Origin: CBDCWQ01 sp965223435
GTDB taxonomy: Bacteria > Myxococcota > Kuafuiibacteriia > Kuafuiibacteriales > Kuafuiibacteriaceae
Direction: 5' to 3'
DNA length: 64,000 nt
Assembly (NCBI GenBank): GCA_965223435.1
Contig: CBDCWQ010000021.1
Coordinates: forward strand, 806,001-870,000
Of this stretch, positions 51,601 to 59,347 are shown one piece after another. The notes under the pieces are model-generated. The model was not told where the DNA came from and searched no databases. It saw only the letters and a list, made by a program, of their open reading frames with translations. The position numbers were made by a program, and so were the translations under genes. Numbering within the stretch: position 1 is the stretch's first letter; every line of letters starts with the position of its first letter.

Positions 51601-54006
51601 CACGAGGTGATGGTCCCCTCGGTGATCGTACTGGTGGTCGATTCCCCGCTTTTTGTCACCCTCTTGACCGAGTTCTTGGGGAGGACCAAAGTGCTTGCCC
51701 CCATCATCACTTTTCGCCACATAGAGCCGGCTGATAGGGGTGGCTTTACGCGCCCCCACTGCGGTTTCGATCCAAGCCACCGAAACCCGTGACCTCCAGA
51801 CCGCAAGCGACAAATCGGTGACCTGCCAAGGCGCCTTGGTTTCGGTGACCACTGTACCGGATGCAAAGGTTTGGTCTTGACCCGCGGCCGCGCTGGTCGC
51901 CACCTGAATCTGGTCAATGGTCCCGCCGTTGTGGTGGCCCTCAAGGCGGCTCGCCCGCGAAACGTAGGCAACATGGGCATACACGGTGTCTTCCACCCGT
52001 GCGAGTCCGGACCGCGGAAAGGTCAAAATGCCTTCACCCTCGGCGACCAGTCCCGGATCTTCGAATACGCCAGGAGTAGACAAAACAGCCGGGGCCCTCG
52101 GACGAACGATCGCCGGCTCAGAAGGAACCGACTCCCAAACGCGGTCCTTTCCCGAACGGGTTGTCGCGGTGACAAAATACCGATGGGCCGAGGCCGTGCT
52201 TGACACCGTCTCCTTGTAATTGACCGAATCGATTTCCCCCACTTGGAGTCCATCCCGGTACACGCGGTACGAGAGCGTGATGCCCTCCGGAATAGGCGCG
52301 CCTCCTTCGAGCAAGCGCGGCCCGCGCCATCTGAGGGTGACCGTCTTCCCTTCGAGATGCCCCGAAAGCCCGCCCGGAGGCATGGGTCGACCGAGGTCCG
52401 CGATCTGGGTGCGATAGGTCACATCGATCTTTGCGGTTGCTTCGTTGCCTGCTGCGTCTTTGGCGAAGAACACAAAGGTGTTCGATCCTTCAGCCAGCTT
52501 GACCCGCTGTTCAAACACGCCTTCCGAAAGCGAGAGCTGCTGCGCTTCTGCATGGGCCCCCGTGCGCAAAGAAATCACTTCGGGATGAGACTCGGCGAGT
52601 ACCCCTCGGAGCACGGTGGTATCGCGGTAGACGGTCCGCTGCCTTGGATGGGAAAAAACAAACTCCGGTGCTTGGCCATCAAAGATCACCGTCAGGCGTT
52701 TTGTGGTTTGGTTGCCGGCCAAATCTTGGGCGCGCACCAAAAGTTGCGATTCAGATGCATCCACTCGGACCCGGTGCGTAAACGGGCCGGACTGTGTCAT
52801 CACCACGACACCGTTGACTGTGACCCACTTCAGATGGGTGTCGAAGGCCCGGCCCCACAAGACGTGGTGAGGTCGGTTGGTTACAATCCGGTCTTGGTCG
52901 TCGAAGGCCTCCTGGCCCAAAAAGACCGATTCCGCAAACCCAGAAACCATCAAGAGGGGCGCGGATCGATCTTGCTCAAGCGCTTCGCCTGCTGATGACG
53001 TGTCGGCCGTCGAGTGGATCTGAGAGGGTGGGGGAGGCTCTCGGACAATGCGCCGCTCTACGATTGTTTTCAAACCCGACCGATCCACGGCACTGGCGAT
53101 GAGCCGGTTCTCACCGGGTTCCAAGTGAAGGACACGGAAGAAACTGTGGCCCTCCTGCCCCACTTCAAGACCGTTCACATAGATACCCTCAAGATTGGCA
53201 TCATCCGCTTCGCCCTCAACGCCTATCCAATCGTTTGTTGTGTAAGAAAGGTCTACAGCCGGCGTCAGCACCCGCAAGACCGGGGGCTCTAGATCCGGGG
53301 ATTCACAATGTTCCATCGAGGTCCTGCCGTTGGAGGAACCTTCGTCCGCTTGCAGACACAGGGGAGCAAGCGATGGCTCCGGCGTAGAGCGGTATGCCCA
53401 ATACCCCCGCCCGGGTACCAACACATCACCCACTGCCACGGGAACGTAGTGCTGGGCATTTGCATCCCATGCCAGCACGCGCTCGCGCTCTTTGGCCACG
53501 TGAACGACCGTCGAAGTGACACTGAACAAGCCCCAGCCGTTCGTCGTCGTCGTCGATGACGACGCCCAGGTGAGGTCATCAGCGGTCCGCGCCGCATCAA
53601 GTGCGCCCACTTTGGACCAAATCCAGTAGCCCCGACCGGCTACGATGGACTGAATGGCTTGTCCTTTGTGAACGCCAACCGGGTTGCCTTCGCTAAAACC
53701 GATGCCGGGTGGTGGGAGAGCGGTTGCCGGCCAGATGGTCGGCGATGCATTCTCCAAGTGCCGCAAAATCGGCGCCTGATCTCCGATGGGAAAGACCACG
53801 AGATCCCATCCGGACTCCGGGTTGGGTTTGGGCTGGTCCTCAGGGCCCGAAGCAGCAATATTTGCGGCACCGAGCAGCAGGCTTCCAATGACAAAGAGTC
53901 CTCCCACCGCGGTCCGGCCCTCGCGTTTGCCAACACGATGTTCTGGATCCAACTCGGTTCCGAGTTTGCTGTTGAGCAGCTGGCTGCAATGAACCTTTCG
54001 AGACAC
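39652..54006 (-). CDS. Giant secreted multidomain protein (4784 codons) with ParB-like and winged-helix-like C-terminus
   Basis: GTG 54006 starts a protein with a signal-like segment (LFVIGSLLLGAANIAAS, residues about 37-53). In order: two GYW repeats (GRGYWIWSK, GRGYWAYRS; 60-235), bacterial Ig-like modules (265-560), FN3 (about 560-670), a BNR/Asp-box propeller-like region (670-1250; AKSDDGGKHFG, SASIDDGTSFEP), and an all-helical six-hairpin-like region (about 1290-1950; HGWPFSWNTMHDTWKD, NVVTEHNLDVLSVLNHAL, FPYSSQRIQDLSTLLASST). Long helical stretches, an internal duplication (about 2985-3200 and 3620-3830), an ART-like segment near 3880-3985, a ParB-like segment near 4080-4170 (YLLDEGLHRSVAMRLL) and winged-helix-like repeats (4190-4740) follow. 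A TTGACA lies at 54040-54035. Paralogue of the gene beginning at 54260. Confidence 0.85.
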   Translation of the reverse strand: MSRKVHCSQLLNSKLGTELDPEHRVGKREGRTAVGGLFVIGSLLLGAANIAASGPEDQPKPNPESGWDLVVFPIGDQAPILRHLENASPTIWPATALPPPGIGFSEGNPVGVHKGQAIQSIVAGRGYWIWSKVGALDAARTADDLTWASSSTTTTNGWGLFSVTSTVVHVAKERERVLAWDANAQHYVPVAVGDVLVPGRGYWAYRSTPEPSLAPLCLQADEGSSNGRTSMEHCESPDLEPPVLRVLTPAVDLSYTTNDWIGVEGEADDANLEGIYVNGLEVGQEGHSFFRVLHLEPGENRLIASAVDRSGLKTIVERRIVREPPPPSQIHSTADTSSAGEALEQDRSAPLLMVSGFAESVFLGQEAFDDQDRIVTNRPHHVLWGRAFDTHLKWVTVNGVVVMTQSGPFTHRVRVDASESQLLVRAQDLAGNQTTKRLTVIFDGQAPEFVFSHPRQRTVYRDTTVLRGVLAESHPEVISLRTGAHAEAQQLSLSEGVFEQRVKLAEGSNTFVFFAKDAAGNEATAKIDVTYRTQIADLGRPMPPGGLSGHLEGKTVTLRWRGPRLLEGGAPIPEGITLSYRVYRDGLQVGEIDSVNYKETVSSTASAHRYFVTATTRSGKDRVWESVPSEPAIVRPRAPAVLSTPGVFEDPGLVAEGEGILTFPRSGLARVEDTVYAHVAYVSRASRLEGHHNGGTIDQIQVATSAAAGQDQTFASGTVVTETKAPWQVTDLSLAVWRSRVSVAWIETAVGARKATPISRLYVAKSDDGGKHFGPPQELGQEGDKKRGIDHQYDHRGDHHLVWGEANKVYYVKNLHGEVSNVFDLKKRKPATERVKYKAQYPSDSGCRCPSCWCEEEYPLSEEPNPKDGGRPIGPYLYRVEEAYVYEPALHVDDHKITIIAVQRRMWDNKAVLEPAWQAMMKDPIYSDQIVQRKQPTKLVVGWRQFWKDAYEPHDEDRWEELGSQYQFRYRGSWHENHQVKIAQRPLREGAWARNGHVHASNGSTDGWRRGTWMGDTEQQWRVSLVEETAAPSKAETLAHPNVHTDPSGRVIAVFERGNSVRVSASIDDGTSFEPSRVLGPGAHPKLAFANPDHLAVASGVPQENKTQGPVQFFHRVDGEAFGSPTWAGKAEASLRGAPSLSALEELLFAVWVQKAKSPYDRDRIVSSRASYATKVAPIDLQLPDGPATYQSTPVTLTAQNEFHTQVDEYVSVSLNGPSSDSATPGRPHNGARVSRVDFIDDTSAPPSHVHASHPATSFEGHGLAFAWAEVNGFAQLSAAQDHIGSEEARLALAFAGEGTDGDLVLPSRLVIDNVEGNYRKAITARDALLRSAALDGVEVYYQVEYEPLHSDSDQGLDVSLFDTDAYRDSRHLAGFERVWAYTQGIALAQLSRKEHGSYAREARGMARYLCAHAERGDDGFLIHGWPFSWNTMHDTWKDARLVTGANAWAIHGLGMFLTSEAFKAWEDDDEKEALKNCYLGALEGLKTHRRTLDLEDGRQVSLMTAGWTTEGLERAQAPWTLGSKPEAAPTHDKEERWAYYSVLDAIGYRTFSPTPIRICSQGARCYEEGQPKSAWSEHMLEDEAVWHLLKTRVLAQNVVTEHNLDVLSVLNHALAHSRELGLLDPASLERWRDGLRDGIFYALWDDVAWRTEFESALEDMKAHAPDDVALTAVQAKNRERRKRGLEEALQRDRFGRVVTGGVLSQGNHGNWAWKASRHSAIDNCSWLSLSVNYGAFPDQDDPKSKLYTDRLAECLQYTVLQYAKDLSFGDDGCAPASASCPPRTTYRGTHYFQNAFRDPYIEPSELQESSYHLEATMGMILGLLRFVETHPERPEAHAFAEEASRLWAGAQHFVRDQGFPYSSQRIQDLSTLLASSTAAIWFIDVHDYLDGLEAEIDRPLRHYASGMPPSPTRASFEDAYQAIRSRRAETWHEADAGLEVLWTITSSLTETRENETFVAGGRANIPEGAHADDYLVKLPSPTEHQVSREEWVRLWGTQSDAPAYGVTLSSRHRRAYIPVNSAELSVRAVLEGEGTSTRLILMGSTDIAEPDNHVVRLAIFQAGSKPLASAFRPFGAPPVEVLLGSADINPTDGSFSLRLPDLPSDALLATGIPLARLVRKSDLAEIAVTSPIPAGHDETLIAHPNDGFMGRTFVGQRFHWYVHAPTAGVGVSLVQRDWTTRIVSGLSDEEGRRPYTLLEDQAMAVMVGTAQGDAEAAEAWASDLLLMRVYESVDGNDRLRFPWVTYADDGFEAHLQRDLATEMLAHHALALFLARFPNTPLKDPIQETLVVGLDTLSDLYREGDRGGLTGLYRETASLVLAPPKAKIETNIDAFFALEAASLALENTLDGRRLAAEAKELRTQLLSLCGGDSDSLPVAEIYEDRRVQAHRPGTLSRCALFAVAAGRPDTASKLLDAVSGRSRIDGATLQDAQALGNQLGIGSSPNVRPQSMPPLLPRAFKAHFAMEILARRALASSEPRQEEIAVFMLESLRQGLKLEKAQDDGSSVGHTLAALLVERPGGAFGVDPFGSQTSDWAVNPTEIPGSRDVRQMERRLAHRALDRLFALVASEFQRHRFDMLFRELVGIRAAEAQIFGRQSLPTEREWMLSVEHELRHRLCDPSLLLHRGTVSLEEFFGLECAALQSAVDALFRARGSTGDDHWVTLVEGPSVTAFRHRMLAGLAAPVPHPQTDGARVLGTEGAPGFGVAPSALAFDRAGLLEIAPQASLAQVRQGLRGRMTAIIEAPFRQALAPAESVETGQPAESQPKPIVYDLLGIDPVRVFNPAAPEYWQSHAIALRLALSSSFRDQVRFAVRARPVRAPAFPLSPQEARNVRFLRRAINTEWNGALMSMADAADVTYATRAAWMGQIHRVLRTGILSESGFDTLVRALGLSNDAVTLWKDALVLVPDDEAGLLPIHDIEPLIAELSVLWSRDLPEEPTPVTEAGGLRMLLPKKAPGRLTRRALLGLNKLVELPPWLAASVVPAAGGFGWAAGGVASLGVGFFQPDSGLDTIFVRANTPDAERWTPVGTVRASDLIAEPTQAYLRSEEEIRHTVPIYVETNAVDPRTGPTDTFDDDAVYLIHAENLNPVNTPVGALSVLPSTQGVFWGVYRLNTTLSRQQIVAIFVDEWLESDFLGPFTEAVVSVDGIPDPARRAEWRWLVELAALEAFDLSDAERISGEPHISSPVGWAADGYREEASAPIDVEIGAFDPYFGQFPIKASRVLEEDEMLTLYCSDDPELLRRLSGRNTLDYSSALGNAGFRVVDFTRADLKAGFGLTPENLRFAPDWLRIFYCRARVRQRTATVYEHVWNIWAAYKKEMLDPKRTSKPWPTITQWADQKDGPTSRFMHNVFFELTALGLQLSVSELEQFIRRLPLQPGPSLFDLSGPHKIPTTLKVKGTLSESGEFFIVNLDQTEPGYWIEIRIYREGHDRSVSTLLMTREDGRVTMHEDEDEPVSRTERGLIIPSDMFDGGRDNSLMEDVLTHPTDHVIAIRVSNSQEGMDDDDDEAPLEANMAYSEPTPLEVEGDPTVQVLFTVPPLVPPVYATSEGNLSDKPGIQSLDAALGEWAFEVTPLVTNGIQVQVDGMGLFNIPKAITAPGSKGTRATPGSKVRVQKGLLKAMEALLRQDPATAGIGSALAATLGLFLTEPTQGVETIFMVDALPPEWEGLWVQVGWVEAASVFDTDQGNIGYLRETPWVDWYGLRSEDDIRAQVPIFTSASTESTKTGFEEDRIYLFEKQVFEANDIPGFDQPGLLDVVLPSLVSHIEEGELLKTYVLNTEESAHEITEQVLSENPAWQWFLEVGKNHPALLEAAWVNTMRAYLLGTYFTAEAAVTAASRKTIAPKGAPPNSGGPIVHSSTPQSISSSGASEQTAPVQASDLGFYLSKKSRSDAFQEGFVRDFDQAAYTQDPYVALERAVSGGLWVYVFDRRGLPSNERGPTSVPHDRIMVGIDPAGVESPGSLVANPAFLGTYDVHVLEVFLALVDETETVLAQMPVEVVLEYFERRYPHWWTEDEPKIRIVEHDAFLSPRLFFVDRIWAEAAYLRRLENTAHSLLADMNGKPVGRFNGPPPPNTVGSGKYQEIPTSKIVFSRGVFEYERKPNAHGLMDTVTWLMRELKRKGFDRREAIFVIEFDGVYLLDEGLHRSVAMRLLRQETIPAIVFKNLDAQSKTQGHTAPSTEVLELQSVIEQPGTMDVLSQLATFGPKSVQQLASGTGQAASTTKKTVQALADLQTVLVKPMAPVTPSTIVTIKKETLVPLWLNATDNPPPRWLYPLRDLTRKGLWESDAVMNRFEELQALQGLIALKSIGLLSAYGDQTVEDLRTLSNNHSRWAIEGIDRLRQAKLVSVRPANKKTQLASIVHLEQKNFESLRNFLSDLFPGDDVDITLAKKELKILFEPGVVLILNRVAARTETTLVSLKNQLPALPHLEATVAKLVDEELLLQDKDTGALSIDQETGSSLGAYLDVVLADEHPVSEEAFFRYQQLHALALPPADQILDVVATKGGVHGGSLKRTTGLNIGPLNEVVTALVAANLLRLEPTGSQLKLSTQVHLDEEGISRLVRYLKRLSPGASFYGRHFKDELTLLSKDKNLLLLDRLSKGRRFLHLLPIDFPDLASSMEDKLRVLRLHGFIETTELRAHIDKTRGSGIAAYLERLLMLPDSKLIAPPHESVVESSPESLIRLLTQFNDYVELPDGICVIKSQADVARVQAAMPTCELFLIVETVVGASEIRGYFIHWPFGKSKREAGARLKLTLTREAWPPGHIKTRLRYEVSDLLADP

Positions 54007-54259
54007 GGCGCATCTGACGAACCAGGCCCATTGCTGTCAAGACGATTCCCCCAAAGGCGCCCGTACGGCCCGATCTGAGGCCACCCCGCCAGGAGTTCAC
54101 CTCACTTCCTTTCCCGAGCTGGGCGGGGCGGACACCGGAAAAACCACAATGGCCCTCGCTTCCAGTGTCGTTTGTTCGCAAGAAAAGGCCCTCGCCTAGA
54201 ACCGTGAACATAAAGATTGAAGAGGTCCGAAGGATCGCCGCGATGACCGCCGTGGCCTC

Positions 54260-57200
54260 CTAGGGCGTAAGCCACTTGTCGAAATCGACGAGGACTGGCG
54301 TACTTTCTCTCGTGGGCCCCAAGTCGGGGGTTTCGGCATATTGGCCGGATGATCGGCGGATGGTCCGAGCGGAAGTCCAAAGCTCAAATTCGCCGCTTTG
54401 GAAGCTTCGGAAGAAGTCCCTGGCACTCAGACCTTTCGCTACGCTCGTTTGCGGCCCACTGAGTTCGACGTGGAAAGTTTCTAGGCTTGCGTCTTGGCCC
54501 ACATCAAATTCAAAGACGATATAATCTTGTGGGCCTTGTGCTCGCTGAGCAACTTTGGCGAAGTAGAGTTCGAGTTTAGGCCGCCAGTAGCCCGACTCAG
54601 GGTACCCAAATTCGACATTAAAACTTTTCCAATGTCCAGTCGAACCCATTTTCGGGGGACCGAGGTTGATGGTCATCGGGACGGTTTTGGGTTCAAAGGT
54701 GGTCGTTTTGGAAAGACGGTAGTTCGTATTCTTGCCGACCGGCAAATAGGCAAACACGCGCTTCCAACCTGCGGCCATTCTTGGAAGCGCGCCTTTTCCG
54801 AATTTTTTCTGCAGGGCCCGGTAGTCTTGGGTATCTCGGTCCTGCATGAGACTAAGGTCGGTTGGCGAATGCTGCAAAAGGGGGTGGATGACACTCACCG
54901 AAAAAACACCTGGCTTTTTGGCCAAGGCGCCCATGACTGTTGTAAAATCCCCTGAGAAGGGTCCATCCTCGATACCGGTTCGAAGCGTTTCACCACTGTG
55001 TGCACTGATAAGCATCATGAAGTCGTGGGCGGGGGTCTTGGAGGACGAACTGAACAGCCTTTCATCGTATCGAACGAACACCATGTTATCCATGGCTGGA
55101 TTCAGATCGAAACGAGGCGCCTCCAAGAACGTTATGGATTCCTGTTTCGTGGTTTTTTGATTGTTCTCGATTGGCTCCAAGTGAAAGTACTCTTGGCTTA
55201 GTGTTTTCTGTTGCTGTGGATTGAGTGATTCCCATTTGATGACAAGGGCATTGCTGGTTGGGTATCCCAGGGTTTTGAGGGCCAGTGCGCCCGCGCCTCC
55301 GGTCAGGATTTGAGGGCCCCCGGATTTGCTCTTGAGGACAACGAGGGGTGAAACGACAGCGCTTTGATCTGCAATCGAATCGGTAAGGAGAGCAATTTCT
55401 TTTGGAGAGGAGTTCGGCAACGTAAGCTCAGAGAATGGTTGGCGCACGGCGGAATGGGTCCACTCGGCGACCTTGGGTAACGGGTCTAGCGCATTCGAAT
55501 TGATGGTCCAGTTCCACTCGCCCTTTTTTGATCCTGCCGTGACTGCTGCAAGCACATCCCGCGGCCGTATGCTGGGAACAGCGGTCTCGTAGGTGTTGAT
55601 CTCGATGGCACGTTCGATGGAGACGCCGGCCTGGAATCGAACCAAATAGTACGTGGGTTGTTCGCCGTAGTATTGCGGATTCTCCCGGGCTTCCACCAAC
55701 GCTTCGTCAAAAGTTGAGAAAGCGGTTATCCAGGCGCTGTTTGCGCCTGTATTCCATATGTGGTTCCACAGGTTGATGTCATGTCCGTCCGCGGGCAAGC
55801 CCTTTTTGAAAACGTCAACGGGGCCCTTTGGCCCAAGCACATAGTGTGCTTCAACAACGCCTTTGCGAGCCCTTTGCAAATCGAGTTCTGAGACCCCATG
55901 GTCATTCGGAGCCCCGGCTTTGTATTCTCCGCGCTCGAGTCGTTGCCACCATAGGTTTGGGTGCCGGAGGAGGCGAACCGGAACCTGAGTTTCGCCCAGA
56001 AGATTCATCGCTGCAAGGAGAGGTTGATCCGGGGGCCAGACCACGAGGCCATAGTCTCGAGAGTAGACGTGAATGGGCTTCTCTACGTCGATGCCTGTTT
56101 TTGTCAACACGGTGAGCCATTCCTTGAGAGTGCGGCCCCCCTTCACGCGAGGTGTCTCAAATCGTATGTCTTCGCTTCGCAGAATCTCGGAAACGGGGAA
56201 TTCGGTGACCCCCTTTGGAAATGAAGAAGGAGAAACCTCTTGGCCCTTCAGTAAGCGCCGAACGTTTCCGTTGGCCGAAAACGGCTTGACCGCGTCTCGG
56301 TGCTTGACCACCTTGTGATGCTCGCGGGCCAAGATGGGATCGGTGGATAGAAAATATTCGTCGAGCCCATTCACTCGGTAGGTGAACCCATGATCCGGAA
56401 ATCGAAACTTCTGGCCCGCAGATTGAAGCGAATACCCTCCGAAGAATCGGATCGCAGCCGGATCTCCCTTCACCACCTGGATGTCCCCGGTCGCGAGGCC
56501 TTGGTTCCAGACGTCGCTGCTCACGACATCTTGTAGCTTGCTGCCAGAGTAGACAACGAGCTCGTCGGTATCCCCTAAGTGTACTTCGCTCAGCGGGGGA
56601 ACTTCCTCGATTCGCGGCCCCCCGTCATGGTGCACGACAAATACGTGGGTTGCTTTGACCGCCGATCGGAATGGTCGGTTAAGCTCGGGCTTTTCCTGAA
56701 CATTCTTTTTCGCGCTTTGTATGGAATCGGACGAGAACTGGGCGCGGGTGAGCAGATGGACGTCCAGGGGTGACAACTGACCGGGGCTTTGAGACCCGGG
56801 ACTGGGCAATCGCGTTTCTCGCATGATGGTCTCGACGGGTTGGAACGTAGAAAAATCGGTTCTCACTGTTGCTGAAAAACCGACTATGGCGGTGGCTGCG
56901 GTGATGGCGACCGGTACGAACCCAGCGTTTTCGAGGATGATGCCCTCATGGGTGAACACCGGTGCGATCCCGGGCGCAAGAAAATCGACCGGGGTTTTCA
57001 GTGGGGCCGCAGAGGATGCACTGGTGTTTGGGCTCATGCGGTCCGTCCCCGCGACCGAAAGAAATTGTTTGGTCTTGGCGCCGGCCTCCACGATCGCGTT
57101 GCTTAACGTGGCTTCGGGCTCCGCGCCTGAAACAACGATGATGCCTGCCCGAGCGGCTTCCGCGATGACCACTTCGAGACGTCGTTTCATTTCCGATTGA

Positions 57201-59347
57201 AGTTGGGTCAGCTTCTTGGCTTCAACACCGACAAAATGTTCGTCGAGATTGTAGCGAAGTTTGGGGCTCAAGCTGATCACCATGACGGAGTGGCTTGGTG
57301 CCGAATGGATGTTCGCCAGCCGTCGCTCCTCGATACTGGCCCGGATTGCGTTGACGACATCGCCCGGAGTGGCCTTGTCGGGGTCACCGATGTCGTATCC
57401 GATGGCGTAGGTGGCGTCTGGGCTCAGGTGGGCCATCCGTGACTGCTTGCCTATTTCGCTCAGAAGAATGGATGCATGGCGAGGCCCTTGGCTCGAATGG
57501 GTTTTGAGCGTTTGGACGTCACCGTCGTGGGCGGTGAAGTCATCGACGATGGCCACAGCAATCGAGGGTCCCTCTCCTATCGATCTGGAAAGTTCAATAG
57601 GCGTGGGCATGGACTTTGAGCTAGGAAAGACTTGTTCCACCAAGTCTTGGAGGGCGCTATCGGTTTGGTCTTGAGTTCCTAGGGGCGTGTGGACGGTTCC
57701 ATCGACGCCCACGCCGTAGTGGGTGGTCAATCGGGTCTGTTGATCGGGTCTGAGAGAATTCCAGTCGATTACGGCCGCCGGAACGGTTGCGACGCCTACA
57801 CCTCTCAGGGCGTGAACATCCAATGGAGAACTCAAAAGGGATAGCCGACCCTTTTGGTTGCGAAGCATCAACAGAGGGGGGGCGTAGCTTCCTTGGTTTC
57901 GGAGCTCTTCGGTGGCGAGGGAAATCTGTTCCTTGGGTACTTCAGTTGCGTAGATCTCGAAAAGATTGATCTGAGTCAGGCTCGTTGCCAGCTCATACAA
58001 GTCAGACAGAGCTTTGTGGGCGGCCCGGTGAACGGCAAACGTGCCCTTGTTTTTCTCCTTGTGTAAGAATGCACCGAGGACGTTTTTGGGGTTCACCGAG
58101 GGCAGGGCGACTCCTTTGCCGGCAAAATCGTAGCCAAGCGCAACGTTGACGTCCAAGCCCCCTTCTGGTCGGACGAAGAAGATCGTCTGAGGGCCATAGA
58201 CGGGTGTGTGTGAGGTGATGCCTCCCACGTCTTGGACCGCCGGAATCCAAGCGCTCCCATCCGGGTCCATGACATGGGACCACAAATCTTGGTTCGTAGA
58301 GAATGGCTCTAGCCCGACCTCGGTTGCCTCCTTCCAGGTGTACTCTTGTTCCACCAACACGGCGTGATGGAGTGATTTTCGCGCCGCCACGAGGGTGCTT
58401 TCGGTTGCTGAAGTTTTGGCCACCGATTGATGTTGTGAGTCGGATCTGATCTCTTCCTCTTGCCATTCAAAGGGAGGCAGAACCAAACGAGTCGGTACTT
58501 CCGCTTGGTGAAGAAGATTCATCGCCGCAAGAACAGTGTGATCCTTTGGGTGAACGGCGACCCGCCCGCTGGGGAGCGTGTATACCCGAAGTGGTTTTCC
58601 GACGTGGATGCCATGGTCCATGAGAGACACCATCGCGGCTCGGAGCAGATCGGCCGCATCTTTTCCTTCGGTCCATCCGATGGGGCGGCTGCGGAAAATC
58701 GTCTTCACCAGTCGCTCCGAAACCCCCTCGGGATAGGGGGGCGCATGGCTTGGTGCATCGGGGCCGAACACCCGTTGAATCTTTTTTGAGCCAAGCTCAA
58801 AAAGAGCTTGCTCGACCTCTCGCCGGACGGCGTCAAATTGTTCGACTGGAATACCGTCTGTGGATGCGTAGGTGAGCTTCCATGGTGTTTCGGTCCTAAG
58901 CTCCGGTTTGGGATTAACCCACCGAACTTTCTGCCCGCGCAACTCCCCGACGTCGTCAGGGTCCCCGATACCGATGCCTCCACCGATGCCCCCGGGGACT
59001 CCCGGTGGGCCCCGTCCGTCTCCAAGACCGCTCAGATTCTCCAGGCCGGGCGTGGATGCTGCGCCCGTAATCCGCCGCCTCGCAGCTTCGGTTCGCTCTT
59101 TGAAGCTCAGTCGCCCGGGGAGGGCCAGTATGCTCTCCAAAAGCCAGGTGTGTACGACGCGGAGGTAAGCTTCTCGGTGGGTGTCGGAAAGGGTGGTGGC
59201 CAGGACATGGCTCTCGTACCACCGGGACCAACCGCCAGGCTGTTTGTGGATCAACGCGGGCGCGGCTTCGCCTGACTGGAGATGAAACACAACGCCCACG
59301 GGGGCTCTCCCAGGAAAAATCCAAATTGGATTTGCGGTAGATTTCAA
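54260..59347 (-). CDS. Second giant secreted protein, C-terminal 1695-codon frame
   Basis: This frame is the C-terminal part of the gene that starts beyond 64000; an apparent frameshift at 59315-59319 (AAAAA) separates it from the middle segment. It has two related cassettes. Each holds a ParB/sulfiredoxin-like unit (VHPKDHTVLAAMNLL near 58500; VWPPDQPLLAAMNLL near 56000), an ADP-ribosyltransferase-like unit (GLEPFSTNQDLWSHV near 58300; GLPADGHDINLWNHIW near 55800) and a PLLxLR...G...VPA-type unit. Between them lies a subtilase-like stretch (VAIVDD, RHASILLSEI, IIVVSG) without the catalytic Ser. It ends in a beta-rich region at 54260. Taken alone it would lack a start and signal. Confidence 0.75.
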   Translation of the reverse strand: MKSTANPIWIFPGRAPVGVVFHLQSGEAAPALIHKQPGGWSRWYESHVLATTLSDTHREAYLRVVHTWLLESILALPGRLSFKERTEAARRRITGAASTPGLENLSGLGDGRGPPGVPGGIGGGIGIGDPDDVGELRGQKVRWVNPKPELRTETPWKLTYASTDGIPVEQFDAVRREVEQALFELGSKKIQRVFGPDAPSHAPPYPEGVSERLVKTIFRSRPIGWTEGKDAADLLRAAMVSLMDHGIHVGKPLRVYTLPSGRVAVHPKDHTVLAAMNLLHQAEVPTRLVLPPFEWQEEEIRSDSQHQSVAKTSATESTLVAARKSLHHAVLVEQEYTWKEATEVGLEPFSTNQDLWSHVMDPDGSAWIPAVQDVGGITSHTPVYGPQTIFFVRPEGGLDVNVALGYDFAGKGVALPSVNPKNVLGAFLHKEKNKGTFAVHRAAHKALSDLYELATSLTQINLFEIYATEVPKEQISLATEELRNQGSYAPPLLMLRNQKGRLSLLSSPLDVHALRGVGVATVPAAVIDWNSLRPDQQTRLTTHYGVGVDGTVHTPLGTQDQTDSALQDLVEQVFPSSKSMPTPIELSRSIGEGPSIAVAIVDDFTAHDGDVQTLKTHSSQGPRHASILLSEIGKQSRMAHLSPDATYAIGYDIGDPDKATPGDVVNAIRASIEERRLANIHSAPSHSVMVISLSPKLRYNLDEHFVGVEAKKLTQLQSEMKRRLEVVIAEAARAGIIVVSGAEPEATLSNAIVEAGAKTKQFLSVAGTDRMSPNTSASSAAPLKTPVDFLAPGIAPVFTHEGIILENAGFVPVAITAATAIVGFSATVRTDFSTFQPVETIMRETRLPSPGSQSPGQLSPLDVHLLTRAQFSSDSIQSAKKNVQEKPELNRPFRSAVKATHVFVVHHDGGPRIEEVPPLSEVHLGDTDELVVYSGSKLQDVVSSDVWNQGLATGDIQVVKGDPAAIRFFGGYSLQSAGQKFRFPDHGFTYRVNGLDEYFLSTDPILAREHHKVVKHRDAVKPFSANGNVRRLLKGQEVSPSSFPKGVTEFPVSEILRSEDIRFETPRVKGGRTLKEWLTVLTKTGIDVEKPIHVYSRDYGLVVWPPDQPLLAAMNLLGETQVPVRLLRHPNLWWQRLERGEYKAGAPNDHGVSELDLQRARKGVVEAHYVLGPKGPVDVFKKGLPADGHDINLWNHIWNTGANSAWITAFSTFDEALVEARENPQYYGEQPTYYLVRFQAGVSIERAIEINTYETAVPSIRPRDVLAAVTAGSKKGEWNWTINSNALDPLPKVAEWTHSAVRQPFSELTLPNSSPKEIALLTDSIADQSAVVSPLVVLKSKSGGPQILTGGAGALALKTLGYPTSNALVIKWESLNPQQQKTLSQEYFHLEPIENNQKTTKQESITFLEAPRFDLNPAMDNMVFVRYDERLFSSSSKTPAHDFMMLISAHSGETLRTGIEDGPFSGDFTTVMGALAKKPGVFSVSVIHPLLQHSPTDLSLMQDRDTQDYRALQKKFGKGALPRMAAGWKRVFAYLPVGKNTNYRLSKTTTFEPKTVPMTINLGPPKMGSTGHWKSFNVEFGYPESGYWRPKLELYFAKVAQRAQGPQDYIVFEFDVGQDASLETFHVELSGPQTSVAKGLSARDFFRSFQSGEFELWTSARTIRRSSGQYAETPDLGPTRESTPVLVDFDKWLTP

